The notes: generated by a model not told the origin, from the sequence alone. 64,000 nt of DNA from Acidiphilium multivorum AIU301 (GCF_000202835.1 NC_015186.1:868001-932000), one strand, 5' to 3'. Positions 46,788 through 55,282 are shown, numbered from the stretch's first letter. Numbers and translations: made by a program.

Positions 46788-46801
46788 TTGATCTGGATCA
46801 G
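46788..46801. promoter_or_regulatory. FNR/FixK-like box upstream of the exported protein cluster
   Basis: TTGAT-CTGG-ATCAG matches TTGAY-N4-RTCAA in nine of ten defined positions. It lies 86-99 bp before the first exported protein gene and between divergent genes. It could activate expression at low oxygen. Inferred from sequence only. Confidence 0.45.
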
Positions 46802-46886
46802 CGCACGCATGCCGGATTGCGAATATTTGTGCCGTCAGCGGACGCTTCCTCATCGTGAGGCGGCGGAACAGTCAAGGCGCCCGAAC

Positions 46887-47375
46887 ATGCGTGCACGGCC
46901 CCGAAGCGGGTGGCGTATCATTGCCGGACTTCTTCTCGCCGCGCCGTTAGCGGCACCCGGCCTCGCCGCGGCGCAGACCACGACCCCGCATCGCGGCGCG
47001 CCCTCCGGCGATGTCTATCCCCGCGCCGCCGCCTGGTGCTCGAATTTCCGCCTCGGCGCGCTCTCCGCGAAAACCCGGATGGACGCCGCCAACCTCCAGC
47101 GCCTGCGCGCCGCGCAGGAGGAACTCGCCCCCGGCTTCACCGCCGGCGGCGCGCGCACCGGTCTCGATCTTCTCGCCGGCTATCAGGAACAGCTCGAACG
47201 GCGCCATCCCGATATCGGCCTGGCATCGACCTATCTCGCGATGGTCAGCACCGTGCCGGTCACCACCGACGCGCTCCGCCGCGTCAACGCGCTGCTCTGC
47301 GTCAGCACGACGCGCGCGACCGCCGCACAGATCGCCGCGACCGCCGAGGCCGCGCGCCTCGACCTCGCGCGCTAG
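46887..47375 (+). CDS. Exported protein of unknown function
   Basis: A 162-residue protein with a signal peptide (Arg-rich start, hydrophobic Leu/Ala core ending near GLAAAQ). The mature part is mainly helical, Ala-rich and has two cysteines (in AAWCSNF and NALLCVS) that could form a disulfide. No known domain was recognised. It is the first of three consecutive exported proteins, 25 bases before the next. The ATG at 46887 is chosen because it starts the signal peptide; the longer frame from 46788 is not needed. Confidence 0.65.
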   Translation: MRARPRSGWRIIAGLLLAAPLAAPGLAAAQTTTPHRGAPSGDVYPRAAAWCSNFRLGALSAKTRMDAANLQRLRAAQEELAPGFTAGGARTGLDLLAGYQEQLERRHPDIGLASTYLAMVSTVPVTTDALRRVNALLCVSTTRATAAQIAATAEAARLDLAR

Positions 47376-47400
47376 CCGGATGACGCCAATGGAGCCGGAC

Positions 47401-48033
47401 ATGATCAAGCGATCCCCGAATACAAACGATACGTTTGATACGGTCACGCGACGCCGGATCGTCCTCGGCGCGGCCGGCCTGTTCGCCGCCGCCGTCGCCT
47501 TTCCTGTCCCGCTCCTCGCCCAGCAGCACGGCGGCGGCGAGAGCGGCGGCAACGGCCAGGGCGGCAATGGCCAGGGCGGCGCCGGTCATGGCGGCGGCGA
47601 AGAGGGCGGCTCCGGTCACGGCGGCGGCGCCGGTCATGGCGGCGGCGAGGGCGGCGAGGGGGGCGGCGGCGGTGAATCCGGCGGCGGCAACGGCCAGGGC
47701 CGCACGCCGGCGCAGCGCGCCCTGCGGCACCGCCAGCGCACCGGGCGCACCCTCGGCGGCGGCGAGTCCACCGGCGGCCACGGCGGCGGCGGCGATCACG
47801 GCGGCGGCAATCACGGCGGCGGTGACACCGGCGGCGGCGATACCGGCACCGACACCGGCGGCGGGACCGACACCGGTTCCGGCACCGGCGGCACCACGCC
47901 CGACGGCGGCCTCACCGCGCCGCCCGACGGATCGACCTCCGGCCCCATCGGGGGGGCCACGGGTGGCGAGCATTTCGTCCATCCCGGGCCGGGCTACTGG
48001 GGCGCCGACGGCAAGGTGCTGCGGCGCCGGTGA
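47401..48033 (+). CDS. Exported Gly/His-rich low-complexity protein
   Basis: A 210-residue protein. A TRRRIVLGAAGL twin-arginine-like start gives way to a long glycine-rich region with interspersed His, Ser, Asp and Glu (about residues 40-180). It ends in a short Pro/Gly/Trp segment (HPGPGYWGADGK) and a basic tail. Such composition suits a surface or matrix component or metal-binding secreted protein, but no function can be assigned. GGAG six bases before ATG 47401 fixes the start. The DNA is itself built of GGCGGC-type repeats and so is prone to length change. Confidence 0.7.
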   Translation: MIKRSPNTNDTFDTVTRRRIVLGAAGLFAAAVAFPVPLLAQQHGGGESGGNGQGGNGQGGAGHGGGEEGGSGHGGGAGHGGGEGGEGGGGGESGGGNGQGRTPAQRALRHRQRTGRTLGGGESTGGHGGGGDHGGGNHGGGDTGGGDTGTDTGGGTDTGSGTGGTTPDGGLTAPPDGSTSGPIGGATGGEHFVHPGPGYWGADGKVLRRR

Positions 48034-48067
48034 CGACATGTCCACGTTCATCAAGGGAACTGCAACA

Positions 48068-49009
48068 ATGACGAAGATGAAGACAGCGCGCGGCTCCTTG
48101 CGCACGATCCTGCTCGCCGGCGCGGCCGTCGCGCTCGCGTTCGCCACGCCGCAGGCCCCGCGCGGCATCGGCGCCCTCATGCCGGTCGCCCACGCGCAGA
48201 GCGACAGCGGGCACGCCGGCAGACAGGGCGGCGGCGGCCATGCCGGGCAGGGCGGTGCGGCGAGCGGCACCCACGGCACCGAGAGCAGCCACGGCACCCG
48301 CAGCACCCATGCGCCCGGCACCTCGGGTCAGGACATGGGGCAGGGCGGCAGCGTCGGCACGCGCGGCCATTACGGCCAGGGCGGATCGACCGGCACCGAA
48401 ACCGGCGAGGAAGGCACCAGCTCCGACCGTCAGGGTCCGCGCTTCGGCGGCGGCGAGAATTCGCGCCAGCCCGAGGCCGGCACGCGCGGCGGCCGCCCGG
48501 CCTGGGCGAAGGAGGGCATCCCCGCGGTCGAGCTCGGCCGCCTCAGCGTCGCCCGCGCGCCGGCCCAGGTGCTCGACCACGCCTTCAGTGAGGTGATCAG
48601 CAACTGGACGACCACGACCGCCAGCACCATCATCACCCTGACCGACGGCACGCAGATCACCGTCGCCCAGCTCTACTCGATGTCGGCGGCCGATTTCGCC
48701 AACATCGTCGCGACCGACTATGCGGCCGTCACCCGCATCGACTCCCCGCTCGAGAATCTCTCCCTGCTCAAGAACCTGCTCTCCTCCGGCTCGACCGCGC
48801 TCACCGGCGTCACCCCGTCGAGCACCGACGATCTCGCGGCGATCTTCCTTGGCTCCGCCTCCGACAAGACGATCGCGATCAGCACCGATACGGTGATCGC
48901 GGTCAACACGATCCTCAACCTCCCGCCGCTGACCGACCAGCAGGTGGCCGACATCGCGGCCAAGGCCGAGCTGGTGCGCGACGCGATCCTGACCGGCCAC
49001 GGCGAATAG
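48068..49009 (+). CDS. Exported protein with Gly/Ser-rich N-terminal part and conserved C-terminal domain
   Basis: A 313-residue exported protein with a signal peptide ending near MPVAHAQ. Residues about 40-130 are Gly/Ser/His/Thr-rich low complexity. The C-terminal 180 residues are ordinary in composition, starting at AWAKEGIPAVELGRLSVARAP, and may form the functional domain. It is predicted helical, with a Thr/Ser-rich middle. No known family was recognised. The ATG at 48068 with AAGGGA upstream is preferred to one at 48038. Confidence 0.7.
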   Translation: MTKMKTARGSLRTILLAGAAVALAFATPQAPRGIGALMPVAHAQSDSGHAGRQGGGGHAGQGGAASGTHGTESSHGTRSTHAPGTSGQDMGQGGSVGTRGHYGQGGSTGTETGEEGTSSDRQGPRFGGGENSRQPEAGTRGGRPAWAKEGIPAVELGRLSVARAPAQVLDHAFSEVISNWTTTTASTIITLTDGTQITVAQLYSMSAADFANIVATDYAAVTRIDSPLENLSLLKNLLSSGSTALTGVTPSSTDDLAAIFLGSASDKTIAISTDTVIAVNTILNLPPLTDQQVADIAAKAELVRDAILTGHGE

Positions 49010-49069
49010 CGCGCGGCACCGTCACCCCATCGCGCGGACGCGGGTGATCGCCCCGGCGGTCACCCCGTC

Positions 49070-50332
49070 TCAGCGCGCATACGGATCGGCGAGGGCGGGC
49101 AGCAGCCGGCCCGCGCATTCGCCGAACCCGATCGTGTAGCCATCGCCCGTCGCCGCCCCGCGCAGCGTCACCCTGTCGCCATCGAGGAGGAAGCGGCGCG
49201 CCGTCCCGTCATCCAGCGCGACCGGCTCGCGCCCGCCCCAGCTCAGCTCCAGCATCGAGCCGCGGCTGTCCTTCGTCGCGCCGGAAATCGTGCCCGAGCC
49301 GAGCAGGTCGCCGGTCCGCATCGGCGCGCCCGCCGTGGTGTGGTGCGCCAGCAGCTGTGCCGCGGAATAATACATCTCGCGATAATTCGTCCGGCTGATC
49401 ACGCTCTCGGCACCACCCTCCGGCGCAAGCCCGACCTCCAGCGCGATATCGTAGAGCATCGGCCCGTCCTCATGCAGGTAGGGCAGCAGCTCGGCCTCGC
49501 GCGGCGGCGTCGAAACCCGGAACGGCTCCAGCGCGTCCTTCATCACGATCCAGGGCGAGATCGTCGTCGCCGTCGCCTTCGCCTGGAACGGCCCCAGCGG
49601 CTGGGCTTCCCAGGCCTGGATGTCGCGGGCCGACCAGTCGTTGAGCAGCACGTAACCGAAGATCATCGCGTCCGCCTCGGCCACCGTCACCGGCCGCCCC
49701 GCCGCCGAGGGCAGGCCGACCACGGCGCCGAGTTCGAGCTCGAAATCGAACCGGCGCGACGGCGCGAAGGCCGGCCGCTCGAACCCGGCCCCCTTCAGCT
49801 GCCCCCACGGCCGATGGAACTCCGTGCCCGACACCACCACCGACGACGCCCGGCCGTTATACCCGACCGGCATGTGCAGCCAGTTCGGCGGCAGCGCGTT
49901 CTCCGGCCCGCGGAACAGCGCGCCCACGTTGAAGGCGTGATTCCGCCCGGCATAGAAATCCGTATATTCCGCCACGCGAAACGGCAGATGCAGCGTCGCG
50001 TCCCGCTGCGCCACCAGGTGCGGCGCCACCGCGTCGCGCAGGGGCGATCCCGCCGCCAGCAATCCGGCGAGCCGCCCCCGCAGCGCCCGCCAGGTCCGCG
50101 GCCCCGCCGCCATCGCCGCGTTCCACGCCGGCTCGGCGAACAGCGGCGCCCCCGCGAGATCGAGCGCCCCCTCGCGCTCCAGCGCCGCGACATCGAGGAT
50201 CGCATCGCCGATCGCCACCCCGCAGCGCGGCCCCGTGCCCGCCGTCGAGAACACGCCGCAGGGCAGGTTGTTGAGCGGAAACGCCGCCCCCGCCGCATTC
50301 GCGCTCTCCACCCAGGAGACGACCAGCGTCAT
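49070..50332 (-). CDS. fahA: Fumarylacetoacetase
   Basis: A 420-residue hydrolase that splits fumarylacetoacetate into fumarate and acetoacetate, the last step of tyrosine/homogentisate breakdown. Ligands for the catalytic metal lie in the segments DFYAGRNHAFNVG, ELELGAVVG and LLNDWSARDIQAWE, and the substrate-binding GPFQAKATATTISPW follows. Full-length, N-terminal SH3-like domain present. No hgd or hpd genes adjoin, so it is separated from the rest of the pathway. The ATG at 50332 has GAGAGGG upstream and replaces a longer start. Confidence 0.94.
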   Translation of the reverse strand: MTLVVSWVESANAAGAAFPLNNLPCGVFSTAGTGPRCGVAIGDAILDVAALEREGALDLAGAPLFAEPAWNAAMAAGPRTWRALRGRLAGLLAAGSPLRDAVAPHLVAQRDATLHLPFRVAEYTDFYAGRNHAFNVGALFRGPENALPPNWLHMPVGYNGRASSVVVSGTEFHRPWGQLKGAGFERPAFAPSRRFDFELELGAVVGLPSAAGRPVTVAEADAMIFGYVLLNDWSARDIQAWEAQPLGPFQAKATATTISPWIVMKDALEPFRVSTPPREAELLPYLHEDGPMLYDIALEVGLAPEGGAESVISRTNYREMYYSAAQLLAHHTTAGAPMRTGDLLGSGTISGATKDSRGSMLELSWGGREPVALDDGTARRFLLDGDRVTLRGAATGDGYTIGFGECAGRLLPALADPYAR

Positions 50333-50530
50333 CGGCCCTCTCTCCGGCAAGCCGTCACGCCGCCGCTGCCGGCGTGAAGCCCAATTTTTTCTCCCGTCCC
50401 ATCCGCCATTCGATGCAATCCTCCTGCGGCGGCGCCCCGTGCCGCGCGGTTGACTTTCGTTTCACTTGCACTGCACCCTTTCCGCCGGCCCGGCGCAAGA
50501 CCGGGCGCCCGATAAACACCGGGAGGAACC

Positions 50531-51958
50531 ATGACCGCCACCGACAATACCGCGGGGCTCCTGCTCGCGCGGCTCGACCGGATCCCGAACTGGACCCTGC
50601 CCAGGCTCTACGCGCTGGTGATCGGCATCGGGTTTCTCTTCACCTTCTACGATATCTTCGACATCAACGTCTCCTTCATCCAGACCTGCATGGCGCTGGT
50701 GCCGGGCTGCACGCCGGCGAAATCGGGCGCCTATATCGGCCTGCCGGTGCTGCTCAATCTCGCCGGCTACGTGGTCGGCACGCTGGTCCTCAGCCCGCTG
50801 GCCGACCGGATGGGCCGGCGCGACCTGCTGCTGGTGACGATGATCCTCACCGGCATCGGCTCGGCGCTCACCGCCATCGTGCAGTCCTACGGCACCTTCG
50901 TCGCCGCGCGCGCCTTCACCGGCGTCGGCATCGGCGCCGACCTCGCCATCGTCAACACCTATATCGGCGAACTCGCCCCGGCCGGCGGCCGCGCCCGCTA
51001 CACCTCGATGATCTTCATCTTCTCCGCCCTCGGCGCGGTGGCCGGCATCTGGCTCGGCCTCTGGCTGACCACGCCGCCCACGCCGCTGCCGCTCGGCCTG
51101 CCCTTCGCCCTCGCCGGCAAGGGTTTTCCGGATGGCTGGCGCGTGATGTATCTCATCGGCGCGGCCCTCGCGCTGGTCGGCGTGCTGCTGCGCTTCCAGC
51201 TGCCGGAATCGCCGCGCTGGCTCATCGCCCAGGGCCGCCTCGAGGAGGCCGGCCAGGTCGTCGCCGACATGGAGGCCCGCGCCCACGCGATCTTCCCGCT
51301 GCCGCCGCTGCCCGAGCGCCTGCCGCCCGCACCAAGGCGCGAGGAGGCGATGCCCTTCAGCGCGATCTTCCGCAACGCCACCTACCGCAACCGCACGCTG
51401 CTGCTGACCGTGATGTGGTTCCTCGCCTACATCACGGTCTATTCCTTCGCCGCCGGCTTCACCACGCTGCTCGCCGCCCTGCATTACCCGCCGCCCGAGG
51501 CCGGGCTGATCACCGCGATGGGCACGTTCGGCTTCGTGCTCTGCGCCATCGTCGCCTATGTCTGGGGCGAGCGGATGGAGCGCCGGCGCTGGACGCCGCT
51601 GGCGGCCCTCATCACCCTCGGCGGCGGCGTGCTCATCGCGCTGGGCGGGCAGACGCTGTGGCTCTCGGTGATCGGCGCGATGATCGTCTTCTTCGGCTTC
51701 AACGTCTGGGTGCCGATCGCCTATGCCTGGTCGGTCGAGAACTACCCGACCCGCGCGCGCACCACCGGCTTCGCCCTGGTCGACGGCATCGGCCATCTCG
51801 GCGGCGGCGTCGGCATGATCGCGATCGCCCCGCTCATCCCGCGGCTCGGCGTCATGGCGGCGTTCCTGCTGATCGGCGGCTTCCTCGCGCTGGCGGCGCT
51901 GGTCGCGCAGTTCGGCATCAGCACCCGCGCCCGCCGGCTCGACGACATCTCGCCCTGA
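50531..51958 (+). CDS. MFS transporter (sugar-porter/aromatic-acid type)
   Basis: A 475-residue member of the major facilitator superfamily with twelve predicted helices. The loop 2-3 motif LADRMGRRDLLL, the loop 4-5 RAFTGVGIGAD and the family motif PESPRWLIAQGR between the halves are visible. A cytoplasmic loop of about 60 residues separates the two halves. The substrate is not predictable: sugar, aromatic acid, or a nitrile or thiocyanate-related compound from the next genes. GGGAGGAACC before ATG 50531 is a strong ribosome site. It is divergent from fahA, and its 3' end carries a 13-bp tandem array. Confidence 0.88.
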   Translation: MTATDNTAGLLLARLDRIPNWTLPRLYALVIGIGFLFTFYDIFDINVSFIQTCMALVPGCTPAKSGAYIGLPVLLNLAGYVVGTLVLSPLADRMGRRDLLLVTMILTGIGSALTAIVQSYGTFVAARAFTGVGIGADLAIVNTYIGELAPAGGRARYTSMIFIFSALGAVAGIWLGLWLTTPPTPLPLGLPFALAGKGFPDGWRVMYLIGAALALVGVLLRFQLPESPRWLIAQGRLEEAGQVVADMEARAHAIFPLPPLPERLPPAPRREEAMPFSAIFRNATYRNRTLLLTVMWFLAYITVYSFAAGFTTLLAALHYPPPEAGLITAMGTFGFVLCAIVAYVWGERMERRRWTPLAALITLGGGVLIALGGQTLWLSVIGAMIVFFGFNVWVPIAYAWSVENYPTRARTTGFALVDGIGHLGGGVGMIAIAPLIPRLGVMAAFLLIGGFLALAALVAQFGISTRARRLDDISP

Positions 51959-52002
51959 CCTCGCGCCCTGACCTCGCGCCCCGAAATCCCGCCCCGAAAT
52001 CC
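51951..52002. repeat. 4 x 13-bp tandem array over a stop codon
   Basis: Four consecutive 13-bp units: CGCCCTGACCTCG twice (51951-51976), then CGCCCCGAAATCC twice (51977-52002). Each pair is identical and the two pairs share eight of 13 positions, so the array arose by stepwise duplication. The first copy contains the MFS stop codon, and a second TGA comes in the next copy. Confidence 0.9.
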
Positions 52003-52104
52003 GGCGCGGACCAGCGGCGGAAGCCGGATCGCGCGACCGGCCCGCCCGCCGCATCGGCGCCGAATCCGCTTGCCGCCGCCGCCGATCCGTGATCCCATCG
52101 CCCG

Positions 52105-52431
52105 ATGAACGACACCCCGCCCACCATCATGCACGATCTCGGCGGCGCGCCGCGCTTCATGTGCGAACCGGTCGACGTCTCGCCCCACGCGCTCACCGAT
52201 TTCGACCGCGAGGTCGACGCCATCCGCCAGATCCTCGGCCAGAAGAAGGTCATGTCGGTCGACGAACTCCGCCGCGGCATCGAGAGCCTGCCCGAGGCGC
52301 AGTATTTCGGCCTCGGCTATTACGAGCGCTGGCTCCGCTCGATCTGCGCGATCCTGCTGGAAAAGCGGGTGATCGCCGAAGCCGAGCTCGATGCCGCGCT
52401 TGAAGCCGCGGCGCGGGACGCAGGATGCTGA
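52105..52431 (+). CDS. Nitrile hydratase/thiocyanate hydrolase-type small subunit (NHase beta N-terminal domain)
   Basis: A 108-residue helical protein that matches the N-terminal domain of nitrile hydratase beta subunits. It keeps the start of that domain (MHDLGGAPRF-like), a DREV segment and the region GYYERWLRS, whose Arg belongs to the conserved metal-site contacts in the family. In ordinary nitrile hydratases this domain is fused to the next one. Here it is a separate gene, as in thiocyanate hydrolase and toyocamycin nitrile hydratase. It could alternatively be a P14K-type activator. It overlaps the next gene by seven bases. Confidence 0.8.
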   Translation: MNDTPPTIMHDLGGAPRFMCEPVDVSPHALTDFDREVDAIRQILGQKKVMSVDELRRGIESLPEAQYFGLGYYERWLRSICAILLEKRVIAEAELDAALEAAARDAGC

Positions 52432-52718
52432 GCGCCGGCACCCCGGTCCGCGTCCGGCTCGACTGGCCGGAGACGCGCGGGCGCTGCCACATCCGCACGC
52501 CGCATTACGTGCGCGGCCGCCCCGGCGAAATCGTCCGCCATCTCGGCGACTTTCCCAATCCGGAGGATCTCGCCTTCGCCCGCCCGGCGAAGCCGGTCGC
52601 ACTCTATCACGTCCGCTTCCGCCAGGCCGATCTCTGGCCCGCCGCCGATCCGTGGCCGCATCCGGCCGGCGACGAGATCCTGATCGAGCTCTACGAACAC
52701 TGGCTGGAGGCCGCATGA
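52425..52718 (+). CDS. Nitrile hydratase/thiocyanate hydrolase-type small subunit (NHase beta C-terminal domain)
   Basis: A 97-residue protein matching the C-terminal SH3-like barrel of nitrile hydratase beta subunits. The segment RGRPGEIVRHLGDFPNPEDLAF (first twenty residues of it here: HIRTPHYVRGRPGEIVRHLG) is conserved there, including the Arg/His that contact the alpha-subunit metal claw. YHVRF and the end ELYEHWLE also match. It is coupled by overlaps of seven and four bases to its partners. The two small subunits together equal one nitrile hydratase beta chain. Confidence 0.82.
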   Translation: MLSAGTPVRVRLDWPETRGRCHIRTPHYVRGRPGEIVRHLGDFPNPEDLAFARPAKPVALYHVRFRQADLWPAADPWPHPAGDEILIELYEHWLEAA

Positions 52719-53293
52719 CCTGGCGCGAGGCGGACAGCGCGACGCTGCTTGCCGGCCTGCGGTCGCTGCTCGCCGCGAAATCCATCGCCTCGGCGGATGA
52801 AATCGCCGAGCGCATCCGCATCACCGATGGCGGCGGCCCGGCCCAAGGCGCGCGCATGGTCGCCAAGGCCTGGACCGACCCGGACTACAAGGCGCTGATG
52901 CTGGCGGACGGCGCCCGCGCCGCCGAGCTGCTCGACATCCCGATGCGCGGCCTGCCGCCGCTCGGCGTGGTCGAGAACACGCCGGGCATCCACCACCTCG
53001 TCGTCTGCACCCTGTGCAGCTGCTACCCCCGCGCGGTGCTCGGCTACCCGCCCTTCTGGTTCAAGTCCGCCGCCTACCGCGCCCGCGCGGTGCGCGACCC
53101 GCGCGGGCTGATCGCCGAATGGGGCACCGAACTGCCGGCGGCCACCGCCATCCGCGTCGTCGACAGCACGGCCGATTACCGCTGGATGGTGCTGCCGATG
53201 CGCCCCGCCGGCACCGAGGGCTGGTCCGAGGCCGAGCTCGCCGCCATCGTCCGCGAGGGCGACATGATCGGCGTCACCCGCCCCCGCGCCTGA
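52715..53293 (+). CDS. Nitrile hydratase/thiocyanate hydrolase alpha-type catalytic subunit
   Basis: A 192-residue catalytic subunit with the metal claw VCTLCSC (C98, C101, S102, C103), whose Thr marks the cobalt type; the iron type has Ser. The surrounding segments CYPRAVLGYPPFWFKS, RVVDSTADYRWMVLPMRP and GTEGWSEAELAAIV are typical. It would hydrate nitriles to amides, or, if a thiocyanate hydrolase, turn thiocyanate into carbonyl sulfide and ammonia. The cysteines must be post-translationally oxidised, probably with a chaperone. ATG 52715 overlaps the previous stop (ATGA). Thiocyanate hydrolase genes have the same order (N-beta, C-beta, alpha). Confidence 0.88.
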   Translation: MTWREADSATLLAGLRSLLAAKSIASADEIAERIRITDGGGPAQGARMVAKAWTDPDYKALMLADGARAAELLDIPMRGLPPLGVVENTPGIHHLVVCTLCSCYPRAVLGYPPFWFKSAAYRARAVRDPRGLIAEWGTELPAATAIRVVDSTADYRWMVLPMRPAGTEGWSEAELAAIVREGDMIGVTRPRA

Positions 53294-53311
53294 CCGCCGC
53301 CCGGCCCCGGC

Positions 53312-54448
53312 TCACCGCGCCTGCATCGCCGGGTGCCGCGGCGGCTCGGCCGGCACCGGCATCGGCATCGGTGAGGTAATCTCCACCTGCGAGACCGGCA
53401 CCGCCAGCTCCGCCCCGTGCTGCCGCACGATCCGCCCCAGCTCGATCAGCAGCCGCTCCTGGATCGCCAGCGATTCCTTCCACACCACGGTGCGGGTGAA
53501 GCACCAGATCATGATCTGCAGCGCGTGGTTGCCGTACTGGTCGAAATACACCATCGCGCCGAGCGACTGGTCGATGTCCGGATGGTTATCGACATGCGCG
53601 CGGCACGCCTCGGTGATCGCCGCCAGCCGGTCGAAATCGGCGTAGCGGATCGAGATCGTGGTGTTGATCTGCCGCGCCTGCATCCGCGGCGGCGTCTGCA
53701 CCACCGACGAATTGAAGATCTGGTTCGGCACGTAATAGGGCCGGGTGTCGAAGCCGCGCAGCGTGGTGGTCCGCCAGCCGATATGCTCGACCGTGCCGAA
53801 CACGTTCTGCGCCGGCAGCACGATCCACTCGCCCACCTTGAACGGCCGGTCGAGATAGACCACCAGCGCGCCGAACAGGTTGGCGGTCACACCCTGCGCG
53901 GCGAAGCCGACCGCGATGCCGGCCACCCCGCCGAAGGCCAGCAGGCTGGCGATCGAGAAGTTCAGCACCCGCAGGATCATCAGCCCGATCACCGCGACCA
54001 CGAGGATGCGCGTGATCTTGCCGATGGCGTCCACCAGCATCGGGTCCGGGTTCTCGCCCCGCTTCGACCAGACATGCGCCGGATAGGCGCTCTCGCTGAC
54101 CGCGACGACGCGCAGCGCCGCCCAGGCGATCGTCAGCAGCATGAACACCTTGAGCACGGCGGGCAGGATGCCGAGCAGCCCGACCAGGTGCAGCGGCGTC
54201 GCCACGGCGAGTGCCGCGAAATACGCCGCGAGCGCCCAGACCGCGATCACCACCGGCAGCAGCAGGTGCCCGAGAATGGCGGCGCGGAAGGTGCGGCCGT
54301 GCCGGTCCGACCAGCGCACGAGAATCCCGAGCGCCGCCCGCGCCACCGCCGTTCCGGCGATGCCGATCAGCAGCGCGGTCGCGACACCGATGATGGTCGA
54401 CAGATGCGCCGCCCAGAACGATGCCGTTCCTGCCACAACCTTTTGCAT
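53312..54448 (-). CDS. MscS-family mechanosensitive channel
   Basis: A 378-residue membrane protein with about five helices in the N-terminal half. The pore helix and beta domain follow: FGGVAGIAVGFAAQGVTANL, then LDRPFKVGEWI and WRTTTLRGFDTRPYYVPNQI. A C-terminal alpha/beta domain is followed by a Pro/Met-rich tail of about 20 residues. It opens under membrane tension and releases solutes on osmotic downshock. The start at 54448 is preferred for its AAGGA upstream. It is convergent with the nitrile hydratase-like trio, with only 18 bases between stops. Confidence 0.9.
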   Translation of the reverse strand: MQKVVAGTASFWAAHLSTIIGVATALLIGIAGTAVARAALGILVRWSDRHGRTFRAAILGHLLLPVVIAVWALAAYFAALAVATPLHLVGLLGILPAVLKVFMLLTIAWAALRVVAVSESAYPAHVWSKRGENPDPMLVDAIGKITRILVVAVIGLMILRVLNFSIASLLAFGGVAGIAVGFAAQGVTANLFGALVVYLDRPFKVGEWIVLPAQNVFGTVEHIGWRTTTLRGFDTRPYYVPNQIFNSSVVQTPPRMQARQINTTISIRYADFDRLAAITEACRAHVDNHPDIDQSLGAMVYFDQYGNHALQIMIWCFTRTVVWKESLAIQERLLIELGRIVRQHGAELAVPVSQVEITSPMPMPVPAEPPRHPAMQAR

Positions 54449-54683
54449 GCGTCCTTGTTCCTCCGCTGTTGCGCCCGGCGGGGCGGGCTCCGGGAGCGGC
54501 AATGCGCGCCGCGCGGCGGCGGGCGGAAGCCAAGGCGCGTCCCGGGGCCGGGATGGATGTCGATGCCGCCTCGGGCGGCGCGGATGCGGGTTAGGTGGGG
54601 GCGGGGTCCGCCGCTGTAAACCCGCGCGGGGCGGGGCAGGCGGGTCTTGCCCACCCCCGCCCGTTCATGTTCTTGTTCCGTTC

Positions 54684-55220
54684 ATGACGATCGCCGCCCG
54701 CTTCGCCGCCATCATCGAGGGGCTCTGCCGCGCCGTCGCCGCGCGCGGCGCGAAGGGCGCGTTCGGCCCGGCGTCGCAGCCGCTCGTCATCCTGCTCTGG
54801 TCCCGCCTGCGCCGCATGGCCGCGCGTTTCGCCATCCTCGCCGAGGGCGCGCCGAAGCCGCGTCCCCGCGCCCGCCGCGCCGGCCCGCGCAAGCGTGTCC
54901 GCGGCCCCGACCTGCCGCGCCGCCGCGCCTGGCTGCTCGCCCCGGTGCCCGAGGCCACCGCCGCCGCGTCCCAGCTCCGCGCTTTGCTCGACGATCCGCA
55001 GGCCCGCGCCCTGATCGCCGCCGATCCGCGCTTCGCCCGCCTGCTCCGCCCGCTCTGCCGCGCCCTGTTCCGCCGCCCGCCGGCGATCCCGGCGCCGCCC
55101 GCGCCGGCGCGCCCGGCCGCGCCCCGCCATCGAGCGGTGCCGGCCACCGCCGCGCCGCACGCCGCCGCCGCGCCGCCGGCGACGCCGCCGCTGTTCCACC
55201 CGCCGCCCGCGATCGCGTGA
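54684..55220 (+). CDS. Hypothetical protein with Ala/Pro-rich tail
   Basis: A 178-residue protein with no recognised domain. Residues 1-60 form an amphipathic helix-rich region (segment SQPLVILLWSRLRRMAARFA), then a basic stretch (about 60-80), a helical region (about 85-130) and a Pro/Ala-rich low-complexity tail. Cytoplasmic or membrane-associated location is uncertain. The ATG at 54684 has no strong ribosome site. Codon use suits the neighbours, and no other frame here encodes a better protein. It is unlinked to an operon. Confidence 0.55.
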   Translation: MTIAARFAAIIEGLCRAVAARGAKGAFGPASQPLVILLWSRLRRMAARFAILAEGAPKPRPRARRAGPRKRVRGPDLPRRRAWLLAPVPEATAAASQLRALLDDPQARALIAADPRFARLLRPLCRALFRRPPAIPAPPAPARPAAPRHRAVPATAAPHAAAAPPATPPLFHPPPAIA

Positions 55221-55282
55221 TCCGCCACCGCGCCGCACCGCCGCCGCGCCCGCCCCGGGCAGCGGCCGCCCGCGCGCGTCCG

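Noticed and set aside
54449-54683. Regulatory or RNA gene in the gap between MscS and the hypothetical protein
   Set aside because: GC-rich with G-runs and a GTTCATG direct repeat, but no structure or motif strong enough to annotate.
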